Assembly (NCBI GenBank): GCA_038103905.1
Contig: JAYNZW010000002.1
Location: 59,574 to 123,573 of the forward strand
DNA from: CABYIR01 sp038103905
Lineage (GTDB): Bacteria > Pseudomonadota > Alphaproteobacteria > Pelagibacterales > AG-422-B15
Direction of reading: 5' to 3'
DNA length: 64,000 nt
Shown here: one piece after another, positions 16,365 through 25,501 of the stretch
How the letters are laid out: each line of letters opens with the position of its first letter
Position numbering within the stretch: position 1 is the stretch's first letter
The notes under the pieces: generated by a model
Databases searched by the model: none
Seen by the model: the letters and a program-made list of their open reading frames with translations, nothing else
Told to the model about the DNA's origin: nothing
Program-made: the position numbers and the translations under genes

Positions 16365-17929
16365 CTTACTTGTCTATCTTTATCTTTCCAATATGGTTCG
16401 CGTAGTGTTTTTTTTAACACTTTACCACTGGCATTTCTTGGAACCTCAGAGATAAAATCCACTGACTTTGGTTTTTTATAACTAGCAATTTTTTCTTTAC
16501 AAAATTCTATTAACTCAACATCAGTCAGAGTTGAACCTTCTTTTTTAACCACACATGCTTTTACGACTTCTCCAAGTTTTTCATCAGGAATACCTATGAC
16601 AGCAGCGTCTACTACTTCAGGATGGGCAAATAAAGCTGCCTCTACTTCAGTTGAATAGATATTCTCACCTCCTGAAACAATCATATCTTTAATGCGATCT
16701 TGAATATAAACATAACCTTCATCATCCATTAAACCTGCATCGCCAGTATGCATCCATCCATTAACTAGAGATTTTTTTGTCTCTTCATCTTTATTCCAGT
16801 AACCTTTCATAATCTGAGGACCTTTAGCACAAATTTGTCCAATTTCACCTCTTGGTAGCTCATTTCCATTTTTATCTCTTATTTCAACAGTTGCTCCTTT
16901 TACAGGCTTTCCACAAGATTTTAATAATTCAGGCTTTTCTCTAAGGGCTCGCTCATGATCATCTGTGCTTAAAATACAAATAACAGCTACTGTCTCTGTC
17001 ATTCCAAACCCTTGGCCAAATTTACAACCAAATACATCCATAGCACGTTTCAATGTTTCAGGAGCAATTGGAGATGCGCCATAATGAATCTGGTCTAATT
17101 CATCGAAAGAATAGTCATCAACATTTGGAACCGTCATTAGACATGCTTGGATCATAGCTGGAACAAGAACTGTATGGCTAATTTTTTCTTTTGATAATGT
17201 TTGAACTACATCTGATGGAATAAAGTCCTCATGTATTACCACTGTTCCACCCACTGCTACACAACCACAAAAATTTATCATTGCAGCCGCATGATACATA
17301 GGAGCTACTAACAATGTCCGTGGTGGAATTGGCAAAACCAATCGATCAAAATATTGTTCAGTATTGGCGGCTACATTCCTTTGAAGAATTATGGCCCCCT
17401 TGGGTAACCCTGTTGTACCACTTGTATACATTTGATAAACATCATCATCATCTGTAATATCTTGATTGAGATTATCTTTATCTTCTCCCTCTATCCAATC
17501 ATTTAGATTAGTCCAATTATCTAATTCTTCATTACTTTTAATCGAGATATACTTTTTTACGGAATGTAGATTTTTCCTAAAACTATTAACTCTAGAAATA
17601 AATTCATCGTCTCGAACCATCATCAGTTTTGATTGAGAATCATTAATAATATATTCCCACTCCTGATTTGCTAATCGATAATTCAGTGGAACTGGAACAA
17701 CACCAACTTTTGATGCCGCATGGTACATGATGGCCATTTCGTCACAATTTTTTGCTAGAAAAGAAAATCGATCGCCTTTTTTTAATCCTTCAGCAAGAAA
17801 GCTATTAGCTATCTGATTAGCAATAACATTGGCTTCTCTATAGGTTCTTTTGATACCTTTGAACTCTGAAAATAAATGATCAGGAGTTGTGTCTGCATAT
17901 TTTTCTAAATTTTGATGAAGCAACATCAT
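16361..17929 (-). CDS. Acyl-CoA synthetase (AMP-forming)
   Basis: ANL-superfamily ligase that activates a carboxylic acid as acyl-AMP and then acyl-CoA. The P-loop motif Y-T-S-G-T-T-G-L-P-K-G is present, with G-x-T-E-T as G-M-T-E-T and the C-terminal hinge D-R-I-K-D-M-I-V-S-G-G-E-N-I-Y-S. The catalytic lysine region P-R-N-A-S-G-K-V-L-K is intact. At 522 residues it is a typical medium- or long-chain acyl or aryl-acid ligase; the substrate cannot be read. It lies 60 bases after the penicillin-acylase-type gene, suggesting it may activate the acid that the acylase releases. Confidence 0.9.
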   Translation of the reverse strand: MMLLHQNLEKYADTTPDHLFSEFKGIKRTYREANVIANQIANSFLAEGLKKGDRFSFLAKNCDEMAIMYHAASKVGVVPVPLNYRLANQEWEYIINDSQSKLMMVRDDEFISRVNSFRKNLHSVKKYISIKSNEELDNWTNLNDWIEGEDKDNLNQDITDDDDVYQMYTSGTTGLPKGAIILQRNVAANTEQYFDRLVLPIPPRTLLVAPMYHAAAMINFCGCVAVGGTVVIHEDFIPSDVVQTLSKEKISHTVLVPAMIQACLMTVPNVDDYSFDELDQIHYGASPIAPETLKRAMDVFGCKFGQGFGMTETVAVICILSTDDHERALREKPELLKSCGKPVKGATVEIRDKNGNELPRGEIGQICAKGPQIMKGYWNKDEETKKSLVNGWMHTGDAGLMDDEGYVYIQDRIKDMIVSGGENIYSTEVEAALFAHPEVVDAAVIGIPDEKLGEVVKACVVKKEGSTLTDVELIEFCKEKIASYKKPKSVDFISEVPRNASGKVLKKTLREPYWKDKDRQVS

Positions 17930-17989
17930 AAATAAAATTTTATATCTTCAGAAAGCCACTTTCAACAAATTTTACCAATGGAAAACAAT

Positions 17990-20173
17990 TTAATAATTAT
18001 CAAAAAAGGTATTTTTGAGTTTTTCATCTGCATATAATTCCATTTGATCGTCATAGTGAATAGATGATCTATCTATCGTTGCACTTCCATACTGATGTAT
18101 GCTTTTCGAAGTTTGATTTTTATTACTATCCCAAACTACATATATGTATAAGCCATCGCCAGCGACAGCCTTCAAAATACCATTTTCAGATCTAGGTGAG
18201 TATATAGCTCTTAAAACGTCTGGTCCACCTTGTATTGGAATCATCTTATTACCGCGATCAAGAAAGTTAACCTCATTCCAAGGAATACTTAATGAATTAA
18301 AGTTTTGATACATCTCATCAACACAATCAGTGAATATCTTTATAGCATCAGGCTGTGGTTCTCTTTTAATTTCTGCTAACCACTCTGGTGACAAAATACA
18401 TACACCAAATGCTGCATGGTTATTTTCATAATCAGTTCCCAAGTCCCAATCTTGAAGAAACTTTTGAGCATCTCGCAGCTTTTTATTTTCTGAAAAATCA
18501 GCATTGAATATCTTTTTCATAAATTCATACTGCCTCGAGTTATATGAAAACTTATTGTCATGCTTTATCGAACTTATCTCTTCATAGGTAATATCATTAT
18601 CAATAGAAAATAATTCATAGGCTCTATGAGCACGGTTCGTTGTTCTAGTTTGAAATCCAAATGTATTTGTAAATTGATCTGGATTTAAATTATCTTCCTT
18701 TTCAGTGACAAAAAATGGATTTTGGTTTGTACTAAACAGGTATCCTGATCCTGGATTTTTTATTTGAGGAATATCATCAAAAGAGTGAAAGTCGGTCCAA
18801 ATCAGATCACTTCGATCACCAGGAAGTACCTTAGTCCAATCATAGTTATTATCCCTTATTGGAGATTTAACATTGTGAACAAAATAAATATTATCCTCTT
18901 TATCGGCATATATTAAATTCAAACTAGCTATTTCTTGCATTCTTAAGGCTGAAGTCCATTCTTGAAAGTTTCTTGCTTTGTTGAGACGATACCACTCTGT
19001 AACCTGATTAATATCTTCCATTCCAACGTAACGTAGAGCATATGCTTTAGCTCCATCTTTTAAAACAGGCCCATGCTTTGAAAAATACATATCTAATGGA
19101 TAATTTATTGCAAAAGGTCCAAATAATTTTACTCTGAAATTTTGTTTGACTACGCCAAGATCAAGCCATTTGCCATCTAGTAAATATTGGTTCTCATTTT
19201 CTGGGTTGATTACAAGTTCATATATATCTCCGAGATCAGGTTGATTTACTGTTGCTCCCCAACCTAAGAATTCATTAAAACCAACATGTATAAATGGTGA
19301 ACCTGGGAAGGTACCACCCATTATATTCAAGCCCTCATCACTTTTAATATGTGCTTCATACCAAGCCACAGGCCCGGTGAGAGGCTGATGAGAATTTATA
19401 ACTAATAAAGTTTCATTATTAGCTGATCTTTTTTTTGAGACTGCAAAAGCATTAGATCCCGATGGATTAAAATGAGATTTAACTGAGGCAATGAGTGGTT
19501 GATGGGATAAGGAGTTTCTAGTAGTTTCAGTTATTTCTTCGACAGTCAATAAATCGATTAATTCTTCAATATAATGATCAAATCCATAAAACAAGGGCAT
19601 TCTGAAAACCATGCCTACCAGTAAATCATCTTCAGAAACAGGAAAAATAGATTGATCTACTCTATTTGGATTTAATGCAGCCCAATAGTTGATCCCATCG
19701 GCATAGCCTCTAAGATAATTGATAATATTTTGGTCGATTAAATCTTTTTTCTCAGTGACAATTTCTTTTACATTCATAAATTTGATAAGAAAATCCAATT
19801 CAACACCTTTAATTGCACTTAAATTGGACAAAATATCTCCTTTGCCGGTAACAAGAGAATAAAGAGTTGAAATAGACTCTAATGAAAAGTCAAAATCTGA
19901 CAAAGTTCCTCTCGCCATTTTAATTGCAAACTCAATATTATCATAATCATCTTCTGTTTGAGCAAAACCAAAACCAAAGGATGCATCCTTGTCAGTTTTG
20001 CCATTTACATGCGGTACTCCATACTCATCTCTTTCAATTTCATATTCGTAAGACTGTGCAATTTTTATATATTTATCTGGAGAAAAATTTTTTGTATTTT
20101 GAAAATTTATTACAATTGTAATGATTGTAAGAAATATCGCTAACGCTAAAAATGAAAATAGAATTCTGGTCAA
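17990..20173 (-). CDS. Penicillin acylase family Ntn hydrolase
   Basis: An N-terminal-nucleophile amidase precursor that cuts itself into two chains and hydrolyses N-acyl bonds. The opening R-D-E-Y-G-V-P-H-V and G-F-G-F-A-Q-T-E-D-D are family hallmarks. The nucleophile is the serine of P-S-G-S-N-A-F-A-V at residue 240, so self-cleavage before S240 would give an alpha chain of about 239 residues (including spacer) and a beta chain of about 488. A hydrophobic N-terminal helix (residues 5-23) suggests export or a membrane anchor. Relatives cleave penicillins, acyl-homoserine lactones or other N-acyl compounds; the substrate here is not known. It starts two bases after the GMC gene stop. Confidence 0.9.
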   Translation of the reverse strand: MTRILFSFLALAIFLTIITIVINFQNTKNFSPDKYIKIAQSYEYEIERDEYGVPHVNGKTDKDASFGFGFAQTEDDYDNIEFAIKMARGTLSDFDFSLESISTLYSLVTGKGDILSNLSAIKGVELDFLIKFMNVKEIVTEKKDLIDQNIINYLRGYADGINYWAALNPNRVDQSIFPVSEDDLLVGMVFRMPLFYGFDHYIEELIDLLTVEEITETTRNSLSHQPLIASVKSHFNPSGSNAFAVSKKRSANNETLLVINSHQPLTGPVAWYEAHIKSDEGLNIMGGTFPGSPFIHVGFNEFLGWGATVNQPDLGDIYELVINPENENQYLLDGKWLDLGVVKQNFRVKLFGPFAINYPLDMYFSKHGPVLKDGAKAYALRYVGMEDINQVTEWYRLNKARNFQEWTSALRMQEIASLNLIYADKEDNIYFVHNVKSPIRDNNYDWTKVLPGDRSDLIWTDFHSFDDIPQIKNPGSGYLFSTNQNPFFVTEKEDNLNPDQFTNTFGFQTRTTNRAHRAYELFSIDNDITYEEISSIKHDNKFSYNSRQYEFMKKIFNADFSENKKLRDAQKFLQDWDLGTDYENNHAAFGVCILSPEWLAEIKREPQPDAIKIFTDCVDEMYQNFNSLSIPWNEVNFLDRGNKMIPIQGGPDVLRAIYSPRSENGILKAVAGDGLYIYVVWDSNKNQTSKSIHQYGSATIDRSSIHYDDQMELYADEKLKNTFFDNY

Positions 20174-20175
20174 TG

Positions 20176-21840
20176 TTATGCCGCTGATTTATTATCTAAG
20201 CTTACACTTTGCGGCGCTAGCGGTTCATTTCCAAGAATATAATCAGCTGCTTTTTCAGCGATCATAATAGTTGGGGCATTAGTGTTTCCACCAATAAGAG
20301 TAGGCATTACACTAGCATCCACAACTCTTAAATTTTCAACACCTCTAACTTTAAGTTGATCATCCACAACAGCAAATTCGTCACTGCCCATCTTACAAGT
20401 TCCAACAGGATGATAAATAGTTTCAGCATGATCTTTTATAAACTCTTCAATTTCTTGATCTGTTTGTACGTGATCACCTGGATTAATTTCTTTTCCTCTA
20501 TATTCATCAAAAGCTTGTTGATTAATAATTTCTCTAGACATTTTTACACCCTTGATCATTGTGTCCCTATCTTTTTGTGTTGCAAAATAATTAGGTTGAA
20601 TAATTGGTTGTACTTTTGGATCAAGAGATTTTAACGCAATATATCCCCTACTTTCAGGGCGTAACATACAAACATGATTACTAAACGCATGAGAGTCAGG
20701 CCTAGTTTTTCCATGGTCTTTTAATAAAGAGCCAACAAAATGCATTTGAATATCTGGAACATCTAGACTGTCATCTGTTTTCAAAAATGATAGTCCTGAG
20801 AGTCCAATATCAACTCCAGGCCCTTTTTGAGTAACAAGCCACTGACCCAAAATTGCTGCCATTCTAAATATAGCTAAGCCACCAGCAGTATATTTTGCTT
20901 CTGTAACTGGTTGAGTACATTCATAGTGTGAAAGTATGTCTAAGTGATCCTGAAGATTTTCTCCAACGCCAGGTAAATCAGCCACAACATTTAATCCCCA
21001 TTTTTTAATGTAGTCACCTTTTCCTATTCCAGATAGTTGCAATATTTGTGGTGAATTAATTGCACCACCACAAACAATTACTTCTCTTTCAGCATATACT
21101 TTATTTAAATTTTTTCCCTTAAGATATTCTAATCCAATGCATTTATTTCCTTCAAATAACAACTTATTAGTTATTGAGTTTGTAAAAATTGTAAGATTAC
21201 TTCTATTCTTTATCGGGTTTATAAATGAATGAGCTGTACTAGCTCTTCTTCCTTTCCAAATTGTTTGCTGACAAGGACCAAACCCCTCATGATCAACTCC
21301 ATTAAGATCTTCTTTATATTCATAGCCAGCTTGTACTCCAGCTTCTAAAAAGCATTTATGTAATGGATTGTTATCAAAAACTGGATTCTGAACACCTAAT
21401 TCACCATCAGATCCGTGAAACTCTGAACTACCATTTTCATTTTTCTCAGATTTTTTAAAGTAGGGCAAGACTTCTTCATATGACCACCCTTCATTTCCAA
21501 GTTGCCTCCATATATCATAGTCACGCGGATGACCTCTGACATAAAGCATTCCATTTATATTTGATGATCCACCAATCCCTTTTCCTCGTGGAAAAAAAAG
21601 TTTTCTGTTGTTTAAATTACTTTGACCCTCAGTCCAGTATCCATAATTATAAAATTTACCTGCACCTTCACCAGACATTAATTCAAGAACACCAGCAGGC
21701 ATTTTTACAAATGGATGCCAATCAGTACCACCGGCCTCAATGAGCAGAACTTTGTTATTAGGGTCCTTCGATAGCCTATTGGCTAAAACACATCCCGCGG
21801 ATCCAGCTCCTGCTATTATATAATCAAATGACTTTGTCAA
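20176..21840 (-). CDS. GMC-family oxidoreductase (choline dehydrogenase-like)
   Basis: FAD-dependent alcohol oxidoreductase of 554 residues. The dinucleotide-binding motif G-A-G-S-A-G-C-V-L-A is at the N-terminus, with the GMC signatures G-K-G-I-G-G-S-S-N-I-N-G and G-A-I-N-S-P-Q-I-L-Q-L-S-G-I-G. The C-terminal active-site region H-P-V-G-T-C-K-M-G and G-G-N-T-N-A-P are intact. Such sequences are often named BetA, but no betaine aldehyde dehydrogenase or BetI lies nearby, so choline is only one possibility. It is followed by the acylase gene after two bases, and the two are surely cotranscribed. Confidence 0.9.
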   Translation of the reverse strand: MTKSFDYIIAGAGSAGCVLANRLSKDPNNKVLLIEAGGTDWHPFVKMPAGVLELMSGEGAGKFYNYGYWTEGQSNLNNRKLFFPRGKGIGGSSNINGMLYVRGHPRDYDIWRQLGNEGWSYEEVLPYFKKSEKNENGSSEFHGSDGELGVQNPVFDNNPLHKCFLEAGVQAGYEYKEDLNGVDHEGFGPCQQTIWKGRRASTAHSFINPIKNRSNLTIFTNSITNKLLFEGNKCIGLEYLKGKNLNKVYAEREVIVCGGAINSPQILQLSGIGKGDYIKKWGLNVVADLPGVGENLQDHLDILSHYECTQPVTEAKYTAGGLAIFRMAAILGQWLVTQKGPGVDIGLSGLSFLKTDDSLDVPDIQMHFVGSLLKDHGKTRPDSHAFSNHVCMLRPESRGYIALKSLDPKVQPIIQPNYFATQKDRDTMIKGVKMSREIINQQAFDEYRGKEINPGDHVQTDQEIEEFIKDHAETIYHPVGTCKMGSDEFAVVDDQLKVRGVENLRVVDASVMPTLIGGNTNAPTIMIAEKAADYILGNEPLAPQSVSLDNKSAA

Positions 21841-21863
21841 AATCGATTCCTTATCAAATAGAA

Positions 21864-22388
21864 TTATTTAACCTCAGATAATTGAGATTTAAATCTTTTC
21901 ATATTTTCAACATAATGCAATGCACTTAATTTAATCATTTGAACTTCTTGCTCTGTAAGTTCTCTTTTTATTTTTCCTGGTGATCCAACAATCATTGAAT
22001 TATCTGGAAATTCTTTTCCTTCAGTAATAAGTGTGTTTGCGCCAACTAAACAATTATTACCAATTTTGGCATTATTTAAAACTGTAGAACCCATACCAAT
22101 TAAAGAGTTATTGCCAATAGTACAACTATGAAGAATTACTTTATGTCCTATTGTGACATCATCTCCAATAGTTAATGGCATGCCATCATCGGTGTGGCAG
22201 ACACTTCCATCTTGAATATTTGAATTTTCACCAACAATTATTGGGTCATTGTCACCCCTAAGTGTTGCACTAAACCAGATGCTTGCATTCTTTTTAAGTA
22301 CCACACTTCCAATAACCGCAGCATTCGGAGCTACCCAAAAATCATTCCCTTCAGTAGAAATATATTTCTCACCTAAACTATAAATCAT
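21864..22388 (-). CDS. Gamma-carbonic-anhydrase-like hexapeptide protein
   Basis: A 174-residue left-handed beta-helix protein built from hexapeptide repeats (I-G-D-D-V-T, I-G-H-K-V-I, I-G-N-N-S-L, I-G-N-N-C-L). The three zinc ligands expected for gamma-class carbonic anhydrases are present as H65, H82 and H87. R44 and the N-I-Q-D segment also fit. Members include YrdA, PaaY and CaiE, some of which are thioesterases or carnitine-related. It lies 23 bases upstream of the GMC gene on the same strand and may belong to that transcript. Confidence 0.88.
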   Translation of the reverse strand: MIYSLGEKYISTEGNDFWVAPNAAVIGSVVLKKNASIWFSATLRGDNDPIIVGENSNIQDGSVCHTDDGMPLTIGDDVTIGHKVILHSCTIGNNSLIGMGSTVLNNAKIGNNCLVGANTLITEGKEFPDNSMIVGSPGKIKRELTEQEVQMIKLSALHYVENMKRFKSQLSEVK

Positions 22389-22453
22389 AAGATTTTATTT
22401 TTAATAATTTCATCTTAAGTTATACTAAAACTGGTATTCAAAAAAGTATTTTT

Positions 22454-23014
22454 ATGGTTGCACTTACTACACCAATTTGTGAATTTGGATGGAATGCTCC
22501 TGATTTTAATTTACCAGGAGTTGATGGAAAATTATATTCTTTGTCTGATATAAAAGGAGACAATGGAACATTAGTAATGTTTATTTGCAATCACTGTCCG
22601 TATGTAAAGTCAGTTATTCATAGAATTGTTGAAGATACATCGATTCTTAATAGTAAAGGCATTGGCTGTATTGCAATAATGTCAAATGATGTAAATGATC
22701 CAAAATATGGTCATGAAGACTCATTTGATAATATGAAATTATTTTCAAAAAACAATAATTTCACTTTTCCATATGTTTACGACGAGTCACAAAAAGTTGG
22801 AAAAGAATATAATGCGGTATGTACTCCTGATTTTTTTGGATTTAATTCAAATCATGAACTCCAATACAGGGGAAGACTCGAAGAGTCTAAGATGGAAATT
22901 ATTCCAAATGCTCGTAAAGAACTATTAGAGGCAATGATTCAAATTGCTGAAACTGGTAGAGGGCCAAGCCAACAAATCCCAAGCATAGGGTGTTCAATTA
23001 AATGGAAAGAGTAA
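22454..23014 (+). CDS. Thioredoxin-family protein with CNHCPYVK motif
   Basis: A thioredoxin/AhpC-fold protein of 186 residues. The active site reads F-I-C45-N-H-C48-P-Y-V-K, the invariant motif of a widespread bacterial family related to TlpA and peroxiredoxins. The cis-proline segment C-T-P-D-F-F-G-F appears later. No signal peptide is seen, so it is probably cytoplasmic. Its redox partner is unknown. It is followed ten bases later by a glycosyltransferase gene. Confidence 0.88.
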   Translation: MVALTTPICEFGWNAPDFNLPGVDGKLYSLSDIKGDNGTLVMFICNHCPYVKSVIHRIVEDTSILNSKGIGCIAIMSNDVNDPKYGHEDSFDNMKLFSKNNNFTFPYVYDESQKVGKEYNAVCTPDFFGFNSNHELQYRGRLEESKMEIIPNARKELLEAMIQIAETGRGPSQQIPSIGCSIKWKE

Positions 23015-23024
23015 TTATCTCTCT

Positions 23025-24146
23025 GTGATTATCATAACTACACAGTGTTTTTATCCTAAAATAGGTGGCATAGAAGCATTGATGACTGGAATGGCTGAAA
23101 GTTTGAGTTCCATCGGAAAAGATGTATTAGTACTAGCAGATGGAACTGATGATACAGTAGAAGATGGTAATCAAAAATACTCAATTAAAAGATTTCATGG
23201 ATGGAAACCATTACGAAGATTAAAAAAAGCTCGATATCTAGAAGAAATATGTAAGAGAGAAAATGTTGAGATCATTTATGCAGACTCCTGGAAAAGTATT
23301 GAGTATTTGAATAAAAAAAATAAAAAAATATTAGTACTAGCTCATGGAACTGAGATACCAAAACAATATTGGACTCTTATGATTGATACTTTACGTTTTA
23401 AAAAAAAAAGAATTATTAATTCTTACAAAAATGTTTATAAAATTATTGCAAACTCAAACTATACGAAAGATTTAATGCATGCTTCGCTAAAGATTGATTA
23501 TGAACAAATTAAAATTATACATCCTGGTATCGATATCTATCGTGAATTTGTATCAAATGAGGAAAAGCGTTTTGTAGAGAAAATTATTCATAATAAAAGC
23601 CCAGTGATAACAACTTTAGCACGTGTTGAAAAAAGAAAAGGCCACAAATATATCATCAATGCTATTAATGAATTGAAAGATCAGTTTCCAAATATAATTT
23701 ACTTAATTGCAGGAAAAGGTCCGTATTTGAATACAATAAGAGAATATGTAAGAGAACTAAATCTAACTAATTTTGTTTTTTTTCTAGGATGGATAACTGA
23801 ACCTGAAAAATCAGTTATTCTCAGAAAATCAGACATCTTTGCTATGACGCCAATTATATCTGGTGAATCGGTAGAAGGTTTTGGAATGGCATTTATAGAT
23901 GCTGCGTTTCATGGGGTTGCATCTATTGGCACTGATAGCGGAGGCATAAAAGACGCAATTATAGATGGAAAAACTGGAGTTATATGTAAAGCAAATGATC
24001 AATCAGATATCACGTTTAATTTGAGAAAAATAATTGAAAATGAGCAGCTGCGGATAGAATTAGGTCAAAATGGAAAAAAATTGGCCAAAGAAAAATATTC
24101 TTGGGATAAAAAAATTCACGAATACTTAGACGCAGCAAATAATTAA
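23025..24146 (+). CDS. Glycosyltransferase family 4
   Basis: A GT-B fold glycosyltransferase of 373 residues, probably acting in envelope polysaccharide or glycolipid synthesis. It begins at a GTG with V-I-I-I-T-T-Q-C-F-Y-P-K-I-G-G-I-E, the typical N-terminal acceptor-binding loop. The C-terminal donor domain has T-L-A-R-V-E-K-R-K-G-H-K-Y and the E-x7-E region S-G-E-S-V-E-G-F-G-M-A-F-I-D-A. No sugar specificity can be read. Confidence 0.9.
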   Translation: MIIITTQCFYPKIGGIEALMTGMAESLSSIGKDVLVLADGTDDTVEDGNQKYSIKRFHGWKPLRRLKKARYLEEICKRENVEIIYADSWKSIEYLNKKNKKILVLAHGTEIPKQYWTLMIDTLRFKKKRIINSYKNVYKIIANSNYTKDLMHASLKIDYEQIKIIHPGIDIYREFVSNEEKRFVEKIIHNKSPVITTLARVEKRKGHKYIINAINELKDQFPNIIYLIAGKGPYLNTIREYVRELNLTNFVFFLGWITEPEKSVILRKSDIFAMTPIISGESVEGFGMAFIDAAFHGVASIGTDSGGIKDAIIDGKTGVICKANDQSDITFNLRKIIENEQLRIELGQNGKKLAKEKYSWDKKIHEYLDAANN

Positions 24147-24152
24147 AATTCT

Positions 24153-24229
24153 TGGTAGCGGGAGAGGGATTTGAACCCCCGACCTAAGGATTATGATTCC
24201 TCCGCTCTAACCAACTGAGCTACCCCGCC
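24153..24229 (-). tRNA. tRNA-Met (CAT), elongator type
   Basis: A complete cloverleaf on the minus strand, 77 bases including an encoded CCA. The acceptor stem is GGCGGGG with TCCCGCT, the D arm AGCTCAGTTGGTTAGAGC, the anticodon loop ATCATAA with anticodon CAT, and the T loop TTCAAAT. The lack of initiator features argues for elongator methionine. tRNA-Ile2 (CAT read with lysidine) is the main alternative and cannot be fully excluded by eye. Confidence 0.88.
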
Positions 24230-24339
24230 AAATAAAAAACAAATAACAAATATCATAATTTCAAAACTTTATCAGAATTATCAACATAAGTTTAAACATC
24301 TTATAAATCTTAAATAAGACGTTATCAATATAGTATTAA

Positions 24340-25449
24340 CTAAATTGTAGAACTTATCCATCCTCCACCTAAAAGCCTTAACCCATTACTGTCTTGTGAA
24401 TAAAAAACACAAGCCTGTCCTGGAGAAACTGCGGCTTCTGGTGTATCAAAGTGAATAAGACATTTATTGTTTGATAAACTCTTATATTTTGCTTCAAGAA
24501 GTTTTCCAGATGATCTAATTCTTACTTTTACTTTTAATGGCATTTTTTCGGCTAAATAATTAGTATTATTTAATCTAATTCCATTTGATTTAATTTGATC
24601 TTTGCTTGCAACAACTACTCGATTTTTTTCTTTATTAATCTCTTTTACATATACAGGCCGTGACTGAGATACCCCTATTCCTCTTCTTTGACCAATTGTA
24701 AAATTATAAATTCCATCATGTTGACCAATCACATTATTATCTGTATCAACAACTTCTCCTGCTTCTATTTGCTCAGAGTTTCTTTTTATAAAAGATTTGT
24801 AATCTCCATCTGGAATAAAACATATATCTTGACTGTCTGCTTTATCAAAAACATGTAAGTCCATTGTCTTTGCAAAGTCACGTATCTGACTTTTATTAAA
24901 ATCTCCAAGTGGAAATTCAACAAAATCTAAGTCTGCCTTTTTAATTGAAAATAAAAAATAAGATTGATCGCGGTCCTTATCCTCAGGTACATATAATGCC
25001 CATTCATTACCTACTTTCATTTTTTTTATATAATGACCAGTCACTAAAGCGGAGCCTTTTAATTTTTTTGTAAACTCAAGTAAGTCATAAAACTTAACTT
25101 TTTCATTACAATTAATGCATGGAATTGGGGTTCTTCCTTCTTTATAGTCATTTATAAATGGATCGATTACACTTTCTTGAAATATCTCTTGAAAATCAAG
25201 AACGTAATGTGGGATAGAAATTGTATTTGCTATTTTTTTAGCATCAAGAATATCAACGCCGGCACAACATGTTTTTGAATTTTTTACTTTTTTTTCATCA
25301 TATAATTTTAAAGTAACACCCATCACATTACTTGCTTTCTTTTTCATTAGAGCAGCTGCAACAGATGAATCAACGCCACCCGACATTGCGACAACAATTG
25401 GGTTTTCAATATTAGTTTCAGGCATTATCTGTGTTTTGTTCTTGGTCAT
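24340..25449 (-). CDS. mnmA: tRNA 2-thiouridylase MnmA
   Basis: Adds sulfur to the wobble uridine U34 of tRNAs for Lys, Glu and Gln. The PP-loop A-M-S-G-G-V-D-S-S is near residues 21-29. The two catalytic cysteines are in P-C-I-N-C-N and D-I-C-F-I-P-D, and the T-I-G-Q-R-R-G tRNA-binding segment is present. Length of 369 residues is standard. The 109-base gap to tRNA-Met downstream shows no feature I can support. Confidence 0.96.
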   Translation of the reverse strand: MTKNKTQIMPETNIENPIVVAMSGGVDSSVAAALMKKKASNVMGVTLKLYDEKKVKNSKTCCAGVDILDAKKIANTISIPHYVLDFQEIFQESVIDPFINDYKEGRTPIPCINCNEKVKFYDLLEFTKKLKGSALVTGHYIKKMKVGNEWALYVPEDKDRDQSYFLFSIKKADLDFVEFPLGDFNKSQIRDFAKTMDLHVFDKADSQDICFIPDGDYKSFIKRNSEQIEAGEVVDTDNNVIGQHDGIYNFTIGQRRGIGVSQSRPVYVKEINKEKNRVVVASKDQIKSNGIRLNNTNYLAEKMPLKVKVRIRSSGKLLEAKYKSLSNNKCLIHFDTPEAAVSPGQACVFYSQDSNGLRLLGGGWISSTI

Positions 25450-25501
25450 AAATATATAGTGGTAACTATAACATAATTAAACTAATGTCTAATTTAAGAT
25501 T

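Noticed and set aside
20176..21840. Firm assignment of the GMC gene as choline dehydrogenase BetA
   Set aside because: GMC enzymes are easily over-annotated; no betB or betI is near, and it is joined to an acylase gene.
24153..24229. tRNA-Ile2 instead of tRNA-Met
   Set aside because: Anticodon CAT is shared, but the acceptor and anticodon-stem pattern is closer to elongator tRNA-Met.
24230..24339. Possible small RNA or regulator between tRNA-Met and mnmA
   Set aside because: Only low-complexity AT-rich sequence is visible, with no stable hairpin or frame.
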